Source: Frankiales bacterium
GTDB lineage: Bacteria > Actinomycetota > Actinomycetes > Mycobacteriales > SCTD01
DNA length: 23,083 nucleotides
Assembly: GCA_025965755.1 (NCBI GenBank)
Contig: JAOPWI010000309.1
Coordinates: 1-23,083, forward strand
Direction of reading: 5' to 3'
Part shown: piece by piece, positions 13,901 to 21,381 of the stretch
Numbering within the stretch: the stretch's first letter is position 1
Layout: each line of letters starts with the position of its first letter
The notes under the pieces: generated by a model
Seen by the model: the letters and a program-made list of their open reading frames with translations, nothing else
Databases searched by the model: none
Told to the model about the DNA's origin: nothing
Translations under genes and position numbers: made by a program

Positions 13901-15103
13901 GTGACCGAGCACATGCACAGCAGGGACCTCAGCGCGCTCCGGGTGGAGCTCGACGCGATCGACCGCGGGCTGGTCGAGCTGATCGCCCGCCGGCTGGAGG
14001 TCGTCGCCGCGGTCGGCGCCGCCAAGGCCGGCACCGACTCGCCGGTGCGTGACGTCGGCCGCGAGCGCGCCGTCCTGGACGGGGTGGCGGCCGTGGCGGA
14101 GGAGCTCGGCGTCTCGACCGACCTGGTGCGCCGGATCTTCCGCGAGATCATCGGCCATGCCGTCGACCGGCAGGTGGCCGAGCTGCAGGACAACGCCGCC
14201 GGTCCGCTGCTCGTCGGCTTCCAGGGCGTCGAGCACGCGTTCAGCCACCTGGCGGCGAAGAAGCACGCGGCCGGCCGCGGGTGGGACGCCAGCTACGTCG
14301 GCTTTCCGAGCTTCGCCGAGGTGGTGGCCGCCCTGACCAGCGGCGCCTGCGACGTGGCGGTCCTGCCGATCGAGAACACCACGGCCGGCAGCATCAACCA
14401 GGTCTACGACCTGCTGCAGAGCGCCGACGTCGCCGTGGTGGGCGAGGAGACCTGGCGGGTCGACCACTGCCTGGCCACGGTCCAGGACGTGCCGCTGTCG
14501 CGGCTCACCCACGTGCTGTCGCACCCGCAGGGGCTGGAGCAGTGCGCGGCATTCCTGCGGTCGCTGCGCGGGGCGGTCCCGGTGCACAGCTTCGACACCG
14601 CGGAGGCCATGCGCACGGTCGCCGAGAAGGGCGACCCGGCGTACGCCGCGATCGGCTCGGCGGAGGCCGCCGAGGCGCACGGCCTGGTGGTCCTGCGGCG
14701 CGGCATCACCGACCAGGAACTGAACTTCACCCGCTTTCTCGTGCTGGCCCGCGAGCCGGTCGCGGTCGCCCCGCGGGTGCCCAGCAAGACCAGCATGGTG
14801 CTGGTGACCCGGCACGAGGAGGGCGCGCTGGTGCGCTGCCTCGAGGTGCTGGCCCGGGGCGAGCACTCCATGACCAAGCTGGAGTCGCGGCCGCGGCCGG
14901 GGCGGCCGTTCGAGTACCTGTTCTTCCTCGACGTCGAGGGCAACGTGGCGGAGCCGCGCACCCAGGCCGTGCTCGAGGAGCTGCGCCAGGTGGCCCTGCA
15001 GCTCAAGGTGCTGGGCAGCTATCCGGCCAAGGTCGTGCGCGCCGACGCGGCGCCGGAGGCCGACGCGTTCGAAGCGGTGGTGGTCCCGCCCGGCACTCCC
15101 TAG
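13901..15103 (+). CDS. pheA: Bifunctional chorismate mutase/prephenate dehydratase (P-protein) with ACT domain
   Basis: The 400-residue product has three domains. Residues 8-95 are an AroQ chorismate mutase that aligns without gaps to the E. coli P-protein and keeps the active-site residues R14, R31, K42, D51, R54, E55 and Q91. Residues about 102-285 are prephenate dehydratase, with GFQGVEHAFSH, IENTTAGSINQVYDLL (157-172) and the catalytic TRF motif at 277-279. Residues about 297-380 are an ACT domain with GAL (308-310) and ESRP (328-331), the phenylalanine-binding motifs, so feedback inhibition by Phe is expected. It makes phenylpyruvate from chorismate. The GTG at 13901 is chosen over the ATG at 13913 because of the -10-N7 spacing; the ATG remains possible. 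It is a biosynthetic gene inside a catabolic region. Confidence 0.95.
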   Translation: MTEHMHSRDLSALRVELDAIDRGLVELIARRLEVVAAVGAAKAGTDSPVRDVGRERAVLDGVAAVAEELGVSTDLVRRIFREIIGHAVDRQVAELQDNAAGPLLVGFQGVEHAFSHLAAKKHAAGRGWDASYVGFPSFAEVVAALTSGACDVAVLPIENTTAGSINQVYDLLQSADVAVVGEETWRVDHCLATVQDVPLSRLTHVLSHPQGLEQCAAFLRSLRGAVPVHSFDTAEAMRTVAEKGDPAYAAIGSAEAAEAHGLVVLRRGITDQELNFTRFLVLAREPVAVAPRVPSKTSMVLVTRHEEGALVRCLEVLARGEHSMTKLESRPRPGRPFEYLFFLDVEGNVAEPRTQAVLEELRQVALQLKVLGSYPAKVVRADAAPEADAFEAVVVPPGTP

Positions 15104-15106
15104 GGT
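15101..15106 (+). promoter_or_regulatory. Leaderless -10 (TAGGGT) formed by the pheA stop codon
   Basis: TAGGGT starts with the TAG stop of the P-protein gene and is followed by 7 bases and the ATG at 15114. No ribosome-binding site is present in the 10-base gap. Transcription from here would begin at the A of the ATG. Confidence 0.5.
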
Positions 15107-15113
15107 GCGGGCC

Positions 15114-16673
15114 ATGACGACCCCCACCGACGACGTCCGGCGAGCCCGCTCCCAGGGGCTCGGCGACCTCCTGCGACGCAGCGCCCTGCGCTACCCGGAC
15201 AAGACCGCGGTGGTGGCCGGCGACGTGCGGGCGACCTTCGCGGACTTCGACGCCGCCGTCGACCGGCTGGCCGCGTCCCTCGCGGGCGCCGGGCTGGCCC
15301 AGGGCGACCGGCTCGCCCTGCTGTCGCACAACTGCTGGGAGTACGGCCTGCTCGCCTTCGCGACGGCCCGGGTCGGCGTGGTGCTCGTGCCGGTGAACTT
15401 CATGCTCGGCGCGGTCGAGATCGCCTACATCCTCGAGCACTCCGGGGCGACCGGGCTGGTCGTCGAGGACGCGCTCGCCTCCGTGGCCGAGCAGGCGCTG
15501 GCCCTCACCCCGCAGGACGTGCCGGTGCGCGGCTGGATCGGCGCCGACCCGGCCGACGGGTGGCAGCCGGTGAGCGCCTGGGTCGCCGACGGCGGCACCC
15601 CGCCGGAGGTGCTCGTCGGCGACGACGACCCCATCCGGCTCATGTACACCAGCGGAACCGAGTCGCGGCCCAAGGGCGCGGTGCTGACGAGCCGGTCGCT
15701 GGTGGCGCAGTACGTCAGCTGCATCGTCGACGGCGGCATGACCTCCGACGACATCGAGGTGCACGCGCTGCCGATGTACCACTGCGCGCAGCTGGACTGC
15801 TTCTTCGGCCCGGACGTCTACCTCGGCGCGACCAGCATCGTGCTACCCGGGCCCGACCCCGTCGCGCTGCTGCGCACCCTCGCCGCCGAGCGGGTGACCA
15901 AGCTGTTCTGCCCGCCGACGGTGTGGATCTCGCTGCTGCGGCACCCGGACTTCGACACCACCGACCTGTCCAGCCTGCGCAAGGGCTACTACGGGGCGTC
16001 GCCGATGCCGGTCGAGGTGCTGCGCGAGCTTCAGCGCCGGCTGCCCGACGTGCGGCTGTGGAACTTCTACGGGCAGACCGAGATGGCACCGCTCGCGACG
16101 ATCCTGCGGCCCGAGGAGCAGCTGGAGCGGGCCGGCTCGGCCGGCCGGCCGGCCCTCAACGTGGAGACCCGGCTGGTCGACGACGACGGCAACCCGGTGC
16201 CGCCGGGCACCGTCGGCGAGATCGTCCACCGCAGCCCGCAGGCCACGCTCGGCTACTGGCGGGACGAGGCGAAGACGGCGGACGCCTTCCGCGACGGGTG
16301 GTTCCACTCCGGCGACCTGGGCGTGATGACCGAGGACGGCTACCTGTCGGTCGTCGACCGGAAGAAGGACATGATCAAGACCGGCGGCGAGAACGTCGCG
16401 AGCCGCGAGGTCGAGGAGGTCGTCTACGCCCTCGACGGCGTCGCCGAGGTCGCCGTCTTCGGGCTGCCCGACCCCAAGTGGATCGAAGCCGTGACGGCCG
16501 CCGTCGTCGCCAAGCCCGGGGCGCAGCTCGACGAGGCAGCGGTCATCGCGCACTGCCGCGCGCATCTGGCGGCGTACAAGTGCCCGAAGCGGGTCGTCCT
16601 CGTCGACGCTCTGCCGAAGAACCCCAGCGGGAAGATCCTCAAGCGAGACCTGCGGGAGCAGCTGGGCGCCTAA
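15114..16673 (+). CDS. Fatty-acid/acyl-CoA ligase (FadD-like AMP-binding protein)
   Basis: The 519-residue product is an ANL-family acyl-CoA synthetase. Motifs: P-loop YTSGTESRPKG (178-188; ESR replaces the usual TGx), NFYGQTE (317-323), DGWFHSGDLG (394-403), DRKKDMIKTGGENV (415-428) and the C-terminal PKNPSGKILKR (501-511) with catalytic K507. It activates a carboxylic acid through acyl-AMP to acyl-CoA and is the likely entry step for the dehydrogenases nearby. The TSGTESRPKG variant is found in a FadD subgroup. The ATG at 15114 is preferred to the GTG at 15105 because of the -10-N7-ATG spacing and because the GTG codon overlaps that hexamer. It lies 10 bases after pheA and 10 bases before the amidase gene. 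The chain length is not predictable. Confidence 0.93.
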   Translation: MTTPTDDVRRARSQGLGDLLRRSALRYPDKTAVVAGDVRATFADFDAAVDRLAASLAGAGLAQGDRLALLSHNCWEYGLLAFATARVGVVLVPVNFMLGAVEIAYILEHSGATGLVVEDALASVAEQALALTPQDVPVRGWIGADPADGWQPVSAWVADGGTPPEVLVGDDDPIRLMYTSGTESRPKGAVLTSRSLVAQYVSCIVDGGMTSDDIEVHALPMYHCAQLDCFFGPDVYLGATSIVLPGPDPVALLRTLAAERVTKLFCPPTVWISLLRHPDFDTTDLSSLRKGYYGASPMPVEVLRELQRRLPDVRLWNFYGQTEMAPLATILRPEEQLERAGSAGRPALNVETRLVDDDGNPVPPGTVGEIVHRSPQATLGYWRDEAKTADAFRDGWFHSGDLGVMTEDGYLSVVDRKKDMIKTGGENVASREVEEVVYALDGVAEVAVFGLPDPKWIEAVTAAVVAKPGAQLDEAAVIAHCRAHLAAYKCPKRVVLVDALPKNPSGKILKRDLREQLGA

Positions 16674-16676
16674 GGT
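16671..16676 (+). promoter_or_regulatory. Leaderless -10 (TAAGGT) formed by the fadD-like stop codon
   Basis: TAAGGT begins with the TAA stop of the ligase gene, then 7 bases (CCGCGCC) lead to the ATG at 16684. The arrangement is the same as at 15101-15116, and there is no ribosome-binding site. Confidence 0.5.
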
Positions 16677-16683
16677 CCGCGCC

Positions 16684-18129
16684 ATGAGCGACTTCGACGC
16701 GTGCGCCCAAGCCGAGCTCGTCCGCACCGGGCAGGCCTCCCCGGCCGAGCTGGTCGACGAGGCCATCAGCCGGATCGAGCAGTACGAGCCGTCCGTCCAT
16801 GCGCTGGTGCGCGACCGGTTCGAGCAGGCCAGGGAGCAGGCCCGCGGCGACCTGCCGGACGGGCCGTTCCGCGGGGTGCCGCTGCTGCTCAAGGACCTGG
16901 GCTGCCACCTGGCCGGCGAGGCGACGCACTACGGCGCGGGCTTCCTGCGCGACGCCGACTGGCGGGCGCCGGTGGACAGCCACCTCGGACGGGCGTTCAC
17001 GGACGCCGGCTTCGTGCTGCTCGGCCGCACCGCCACGCCCGAGTTCGGCACCACCATCACCACGGAGTCGCGGGCGTACGGCGCGACGCGCAACCCGTAC
17101 GACCTGTCCCGCTCGACCGGCGGCTCGAGTGGCGGCTCGGCGGCGGCCGTGGCGTACGGCGGAGTCCCGGTGGCGCACGCCGGCGACGGCGGCGGCTCCA
17201 TCCGCATTCCGGCCAGCGAGTGCGGGCTGGTCGGCCTCAAGCCCACCCGCGGCCGGGTCAGCCAGGGGCCGCAGGTCGGCGAGTCCTGGGCCGGCGCGAC
17301 CGTCGACGGCTGCGTGACCCGCACGGTCCGGGACACCGCCGCGGTGCTCGACGTGGTGTCCCGGCCCATGCCGGGCGACCCGTACAGCGCGCCGCGGCCG
17401 GCCCGGCCGTTCGCCCAGGAGGTCGGCGCGGATCCGGGGCGGCTGCGCGTCGGGCTGCTCCCGGTGCCGCCGCAGGAGGACCTGGACGCCGACCCGGACT
17501 GCCAGCAGGCCGTGGAGGCCGCCGGCCGGCTGCTGCAGTCGCTCGGCCACACCGTCGAGCTGGCGCACCCGGCCGAGCTCGGCGCCAGCGAGTTCTCCCG
17601 CCACTTCGGGCGCACCGTCGGCGCGGACGTCGCGCTCATGGTGCAGCAGTTCGAGAAGGACCTGGGCCGCGAGATCGCCGACGAGGAGCTCGAGCCGCGC
17701 AACGCCGCCTACCGCGGCATGGGCCGGGCGATGCGCGCGACCGCCTACCTCGAGAGCCGGGCCTGGCTCGGCGTGTTCAGCCGCCGGGTGGCCGCCTGGT
17801 GGGCCACGCCGGAGGAGGGCGGGGAGGGCTTCGACGTGCTGGTCACGCCGGTCCTGGGCACGCCGCCCCCGCCGATCGACTGGGTCGGCGCGGACGGGGA
17901 CCTGGCCGTCAGCGCCCAGCGGGTGCGGGCGCTGATGCCCTACACGGCGCAGTTCAACGTGACCGGCCAGCCGGCCGTCTCGCTGCCGCTGCACACCACC
18001 GCGGACGGGCTGCCGGTCGGCGTGCAGTTCGTCGGGGCGTACGGCCGGGAGGACCTGTTGCTGCGGCTGGCCAGCCAGCTGGAGCAGGCGGCGCCGTGGC
18101 GCGACCGGCGGCCGCCTCTTCCCGCCTGA
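16684..18129 (+). CDS. Amidase-signature-family hydrolase
   Basis: The 481-residue product carries the Ser-cisSer-Lys triad of amidase-signature enzymes: K70 in LLLKDL, the cis-Ser in STGGSSGGSAAAVA (144-157, S148 or S149) and the nucleophile S172 in GDGGGSIRIPAS (167-178). The length is normal for the family, and the GDGGGSIR form rather than GTDTGGSIR is seen in 6-aminohexanoate-dimer-hydrolase-like and aryl-acylamidase members. There are no GatB/GatC genes beside it, so it is not the tRNA amidotransferase subunit. It could hydrolyse an acyl amide and supply a free acid to the adjacent ligase; this is inference from order only. It is followed after 38 bases by the third dehydrogenase pair. 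Confidence 0.93.
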   Translation: MSDFDACAQAELVRTGQASPAELVDEAISRIEQYEPSVHALVRDRFEQAREQARGDLPDGPFRGVPLLLKDLGCHLAGEATHYGAGFLRDADWRAPVDSHLGRAFTDAGFVLLGRTATPEFGTTITTESRAYGATRNPYDLSRSTGGSSGGSAAAVAYGGVPVAHAGDGGGSIRIPASECGLVGLKPTRGRVSQGPQVGESWAGATVDGCVTRTVRDTAAVLDVVSRPMPGDPYSAPRPARPFAQEVGADPGRLRVGLLPVPPQEDLDADPDCQQAVEAAGRLLQSLGHTVELAHPAELGASEFSRHFGRTVGADVALMVQQFEKDLGREIADEELEPRNAAYRGMGRAMRATAYLESRAWLGVFSRRVAAWWATPEEGGEGFDVLVTPVLGTPPPPIDWVGADGDLAVSAQRVRALMPYTAQFNVTGQPAVSLPLHTTADGLPVGVQFVGAYGREDLLLRLASQLEQAAPWRDRRPPLPA

Positions 18130-18167
18130 CCCTGTCGCGGCCGCAGCCGGTAGGACATGCTGCCGAC

Positions 18168-19361
18168 ATGACAGCCACATCAACCGACGTCGACAGCCTG
18201 CTGGGACGGGTGCAGCAGCTGCTCGACGAGCACCCGCCGGCCACCACCGACCGCCTGGAGTTTCTGCGCGCGCAGTACGACGCCGGGCTCGCCTGGGTCC
18301 ACTTCCCGCAGGGCCACGGCGGCCTGGGCCTGCCCCGCCTGCAGCAGCTCGCCGTGGACGAGGCGCTCCGGCAGGCCGGCGCGCCGACCAACAACCCGCG
18401 CAGCATCGGCATCGGCCTCGGCATGGCCGCCCCGACCATTCTCGCCTTCGGCAACGAGGAGCAGAGGACGCGCTGGCTGCGCCCGCTGTGGACCGGCGAG
18501 CAGGTGTGGTGCCAGCTGTTCAGCGAGCCCGGCGCCGGCTCGGACCTGGCCGCCCTGGGCACCCGCGCGGTGCGCGAGGCCGACGGCTGGATCGTCAACG
18601 GCCAGAAGGTCTGGACCTCGATGGCCCACGAGGCCGACTGGGGGATCCTGGTGACCCGCACCGATCCGGACGTGCCCAAGCACCGCGGCATGACCTACTT
18701 CGGCTGCAACATGCACGACCCGGGCGTCGAGGTCCGGCCGCTGCGCCAGGCCACCGGCGAGGCGGAGTTCAACGAGGTCTTCCTGACCGACGTCCGCATC
18801 CCGGACACCGACCGGATCGGCGAGGTCGGCGACGGCTGGCGGGTCGCCACCGGCACGCTGATGAACGAGCGCGTCGCCATCGGCAACGCCTCCGCGCCGC
18901 GCGAGGGCGGCATGCTGGGCATGGTGACGCAGGCCTGGCGCGACCGGCCCGAGGCCCGCACGCCCGGCCTGCACGCCGACCTGATGGACCTGTGGGTTCG
19001 CGCCGAGGGCACCCGCATCACGGGTGAGCGGCTGCGTCAGCAGATGACCGCCGGCCAGCCCGGCCCGGAGGGCTCGGCCGCCAAGCTGATGTTCTCCGAC
19101 CTCAACCAGGCGCTGTCCGGCCTGCTGCTCGAGGTGCTCGGCGAGGACGGCCTGGCCTATGACGACTGGACGATGCGCCGACCGACGGAGGTGAACTTCT
19201 CGGGCGCGCGCTCCGGCTACAGCTACCTGCGCGCGAAGGGCAACTCGATCGAGGGCGGCACCACCGAGATCCTGCTCAACATCGTTGCCGAGCGCGTGCT
19301 CGGCCTGCCCGGCGAAGTCCGCGTCGACAAGGACCAGCCCTGGAAGGACCTCCCCCGATGA
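18168..19361 (+). CDS. Acyl-CoA dehydrogenase, first subunit of pair 3
   Basis: The 397-residue product is a full-length type. FSEPGAGSDLAAL (118-130), GQKVWTSMAHEADW (145-158), EFNEVFLTDVRIPD (200-213) and SIEGGTTEILLNIVAERVLGLP (360-381) mark the substrate, FAD and C-terminal blocks. The N-terminal domain is shortened: it begins near the second helix and reaches HFPQGHGGLGLP by residue 56. The ATG at 18168 gives the best start, since upstream in-frame sequence is the amidase in another frame. CATGCT lies 6 bases before it, a weak leaderless -10; TAGGAC at 18151 is an alternative. Its stop overlaps the next start (ATGA). It is an expected FAD enzyme delivering electrons to ETF, with unknown substrate. 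Confidence 0.92.
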   Translation: MTATSTDVDSLLGRVQQLLDEHPPATTDRLEFLRAQYDAGLAWVHFPQGHGGLGLPRLQQLAVDEALRQAGAPTNNPRSIGIGLGMAAPTILAFGNEEQRTRWLRPLWTGEQVWCQLFSEPGAGSDLAALGTRAVREADGWIVNGQKVWTSMAHEADWGILVTRTDPDVPKHRGMTYFGCNMHDPGVEVRPLRQATGEAEFNEVFLTDVRIPDTDRIGEVGDGWRVATGTLMNERVAIGNASAPREGGMLGMVTQAWRDRPEARTPGLHADLMDLWVRAEGTRITGERLRQQMTAGQPGPEGSAAKLMFSDLNQALSGLLLEVLGEDGLAYDDWTMRRPTEVNFSGARSGYSYLRAKGNSIEGGTTEILLNIVAERVLGLPGEVRVDKDQPWKDLPR

Positions 19362-20476
19362 GCGGACCTGTCGTCGCGAGCGCCTTTCCGTCGTTGCTGC
19401 ACGGCGAGCACGAGCAGGAGCTGCGGGCCAGCGTCCGCCGGCTGCTGACCGACCGGGCCGAGTGGCGCTCGGTCCTGGCCCGCACCGAGAGCGACGCCCC
19501 GCAGGATCTGGCCACCTGGCAGCTGCTGGCCAGCCAGACCGGCATCGCGGCCCTGCCCGTGCCGGAGGAGCTCGGCGGCGCCGGCGCGTCCTGGCGCGAG
19601 ACCGCCACCGTGGCCGAGGAGCTGGGCCGGTCCATCGCGCCGGTGCCGTTCCTCGGCAGCGCCGTGCTGGCCACGGCGGCGCTGCTGTCGGCCGGCGAGA
19701 CCCAGCTGCTCGCCCAGCTGGCCTCCGGGGAGCGCACCGCGACGCTCGCCGTGCCGCTGTCGACCTGGCCGGGCTCCGACCGGGCCTGGACCGTCACCGC
19801 CTCCGGCAGCGCGCTCACCGGGACCGTCACCAGCGTCGTCGACGCGCGGGAGGCCGACGTCGTGCTGGTGCCCGCCGACGGCCCGGACGGCCCCTCGCTG
19901 TGGGCCGTCGAGCAGTTCGACGTCAGCCCGCGCACCTCGCTGGACATGACGCGTCCGCTGGGTGACGTGACGCTCACCGGCGCGACCGGCCGCCTCGTCG
20001 CCTCCGGCCAGGCCGCCCGCACGGCGGTCGACGACGCGCTCACGGTGGGCGCCGCGATGCTCGCCTCGGAGCAGCTCGGCCTGGCCGAGCAGTGCCTGGA
20101 CACCACGGTGGCCTACGTCAAGACGCGCTTCCAGTTCGGCCGGCCGATCGGCTCCTATCAGGGCCTGAAGCACCGCCTGGCCAACCTCTACGTCGAGGTG
20201 ACCCGCGCCCGCGCGGTGGCTCGCTACGCCGCGGCGTGCGTGGCCCACGGCGACCCGGACACGGCGGTGGCGGTCGCGGTGGCCGCCTCCCTGTGCTCCG
20301 ACGTCGCGGTGCTCGCGGCCGAGGAGTGCGTGCAGATGCACGGCGGCATCGGGTTCACCTGGGAGCACCCGGCCCACCTGTGGCTCAAGCGGGCCAAGGC
20401 CGACCAGATCGCCCTCGGCACGCCGGACCGCCACCAGGGCACGCTGGCCGGCCTCGTCGAGCTCCCGGTCGCCTAG
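19358..20476 (+). CDS. Acyl-CoA dehydrogenase, second subunit of pair 3
   Basis: The 372-residue product is the degenerate-middle-domain partner. FQFGRPIGSYQGLKH (258-272) and CVQMHGGIGFTWEHPAHLWLKRA (324-346, E336) are intact; the SEPxxGSD and WTS blocks are absent. It is strikingly similar in pattern to the pair 2 second subunit (GGIGFTWE plus HLxxKRA/HLYFRRA), so pairs 2 and 3 are probably paralogous. The ATG overlaps the preceding stop. Its TAG stop (20474-20476) abuts the stop of the converging PPK2 gene with no base between, so there is no room for a terminator after either gene. Confidence 0.92.
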   Translation: MSGPVVASAFPSLLHGEHEQELRASVRRLLTDRAEWRSVLARTESDAPQDLATWQLLASQTGIAALPVPEELGGAGASWRETATVAEELGRSIAPVPFLGSAVLATAALLSAGETQLLAQLASGERTATLAVPLSTWPGSDRAWTVTASGSALTGTVTSVVDAREADVVLVPADGPDGPSLWAVEQFDVSPRTSLDMTRPLGDVTLTGATGRLVASGQAARTAVDDALTVGAAMLASEQLGLAEQCLDTTVAYVKTRFQFGRPIGSYQGLKHRLANLYVEVTRARAVARYAAACVAHGDPDTAVAVAVAASLCSDVAVLAAEECVQMHGGIGFTWEHPAHLWLKRAKADQIALGTPDRHQGTLAGLVELPVA

Positions 20477-21262
20477 TCAGTCCCGCGGCTGCGCCGGCAG
20501 GGCGTCCACCTCGACGCCCTGCTGGTGCAGCATCGCCTCGACGACCGTGCACACCGTCTCGACGACGACCACCCGTGCGGTGCGCTTGTCGTCGGCCGGC
20601 ACCACATGCCACGGCGCGTGCGGCGAGTCGGTGCGGTCGAGCATCTGCTCGACGGCAGCCTCGTACTCCGCGCGCTTGGCGCGGTTGCGCCAGTCGTCCT
20701 CGGTGAGCTTCCACGCCTTGAGCGGGTCGTCGCGCCGGGCCTCGAACCGGCGCAGCTGCTCCTCGTCCGAGACGTGCATCCAGAACTTCACGAGCAGCAT
20801 GCCCTCGGCGGCCAGGGTGCGCTCGAACGCGACGATCTCGTCGTAGGCACGCTCCCACTGCTCCTCGGTGGCCAAGCCCTCGACCCGCTCGACGAGAACC
20901 CGGCCGTACCAGGAGCGGTCCAGGACCGTCATGCCGCCCCAGCCGGGCAGCACCGGCCAGAACCGCCACAGGAAGTGGTGCCGCCTCTCGTCCGGCGTCG
21001 GCGCGGCGAACTGCGCGACGCGCACGTGGCGCGGGTCGAGCGGCTCGACCAGCCGCTTGAGGGCACCGCCCTTGCCCGAGGCGTCCCAGCCCTCGAAGAC
21101 CACGCACAGCGGCGGCCCGAGGCGGTGCTCGCCGACCTGCCCGCCGATCTGCCCGCCGAGCAGCAGTCGCAGCTGCAGCAGGCGGGTCTGGGCCGCGGCC
21201 AGCCGCCTGCCGGCTTGCTTTCTCTTGAGAGTGTCGGTCAGGTCCACGTCAGCGAGCCGCAT
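20477..21262 (-). CDS. ppk2: Polyphosphate kinase 2 family protein
   Basis: The 261-residue product is a single-domain PPK2: Walker A FEGWDASGKGG (56-66, K64), DRSWYGRVLVERVEG (115-129, the Walker B/lid-proximal motif), and the lid helix region RRDDPLKAWKLTEDDWRNR. These enzymes transfer phosphate between polyphosphate and nucleoside mono- or diphosphates. The class (ADP- or AMP-phosphorylating) cannot be settled by eye. The N-terminal roughly 45 residues are a basic amphipathic helix. The ATG at 21262 has no clear ribosome-binding site. It is divergent from the HTH gene across 119 GC-rich bases in which I see no further ORF. It looks unrelated to acyl-CoA metabolism except through energy supply. 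Confidence 0.93.
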   Translation of the reverse strand: MRLADVDLTDTLKRKQAGRRLAAAQTRLLQLRLLLGGQIGGQVGEHRLGPPLCVVFEGWDASGKGGALKRLVEPLDPRHVRVAQFAAPTPDERRHHFLWRFWPVLPGWGGMTVLDRSWYGRVLVERVEGLATEEQWERAYDEIVAFERTLAAEGMLLVKFWMHVSDEEQLRRFEARRDDPLKAWKLTEDDWRNRAKRAEYEAAVEQMLDRTDSPHAPWHVVPADDKRTARVVVVETVCTVVEAMLHQQGVEVDALPAQPRD

Positions 21263-21368
21263 GTGTGTGCTGCTGCCCCCGGGCGGGTGGCCGTACTCCC
21301 GGCGCTCGCGCAGCGGCTCCCCGGCGGACGTGCTCGCCTGATCCGCCGCGGCCGGCTGCGCAGGGGTC

Positions 21369-21374
21369 TACCGT
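21369..21374 (+). promoter_or_regulatory. Leaderless -10 (TACCGT) for the tandem-HTH gene
   Basis: TACCGT, an exact TANNNT, is followed by 7 bases (GCATCCC) and the GTG at 21382. No ribosome-binding site is visible, and this spacing decides the GTG over the ATG at 21391. Confidence 0.5.
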
Positions 21375-21381
21375 GCATCCC

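Noticed and set aside
11807..15127. 1106-codon open frame on the minus strand
   Set aside because: It spans the acetoacetyl-CoA ligase in another frame and the antisense of the P-protein gene. Its sequence is Arg/Ala-rich with no recognisable domain.
16684..18129. GatA subunit of the tRNA amidotransferase
   Set aside because: There are no gatB or gatC genes nearby, and the nucleophile motif is GDGGGSIR rather than the GTDTGGSIR usual for GatA.
16701..18167. Long N-terminal extension of the pair 3 dehydrogenase
   Set aside because: The upstream in-frame sequence is the amidase gene read in another frame. The ATG at 18168 begins real dehydrogenase sequence.
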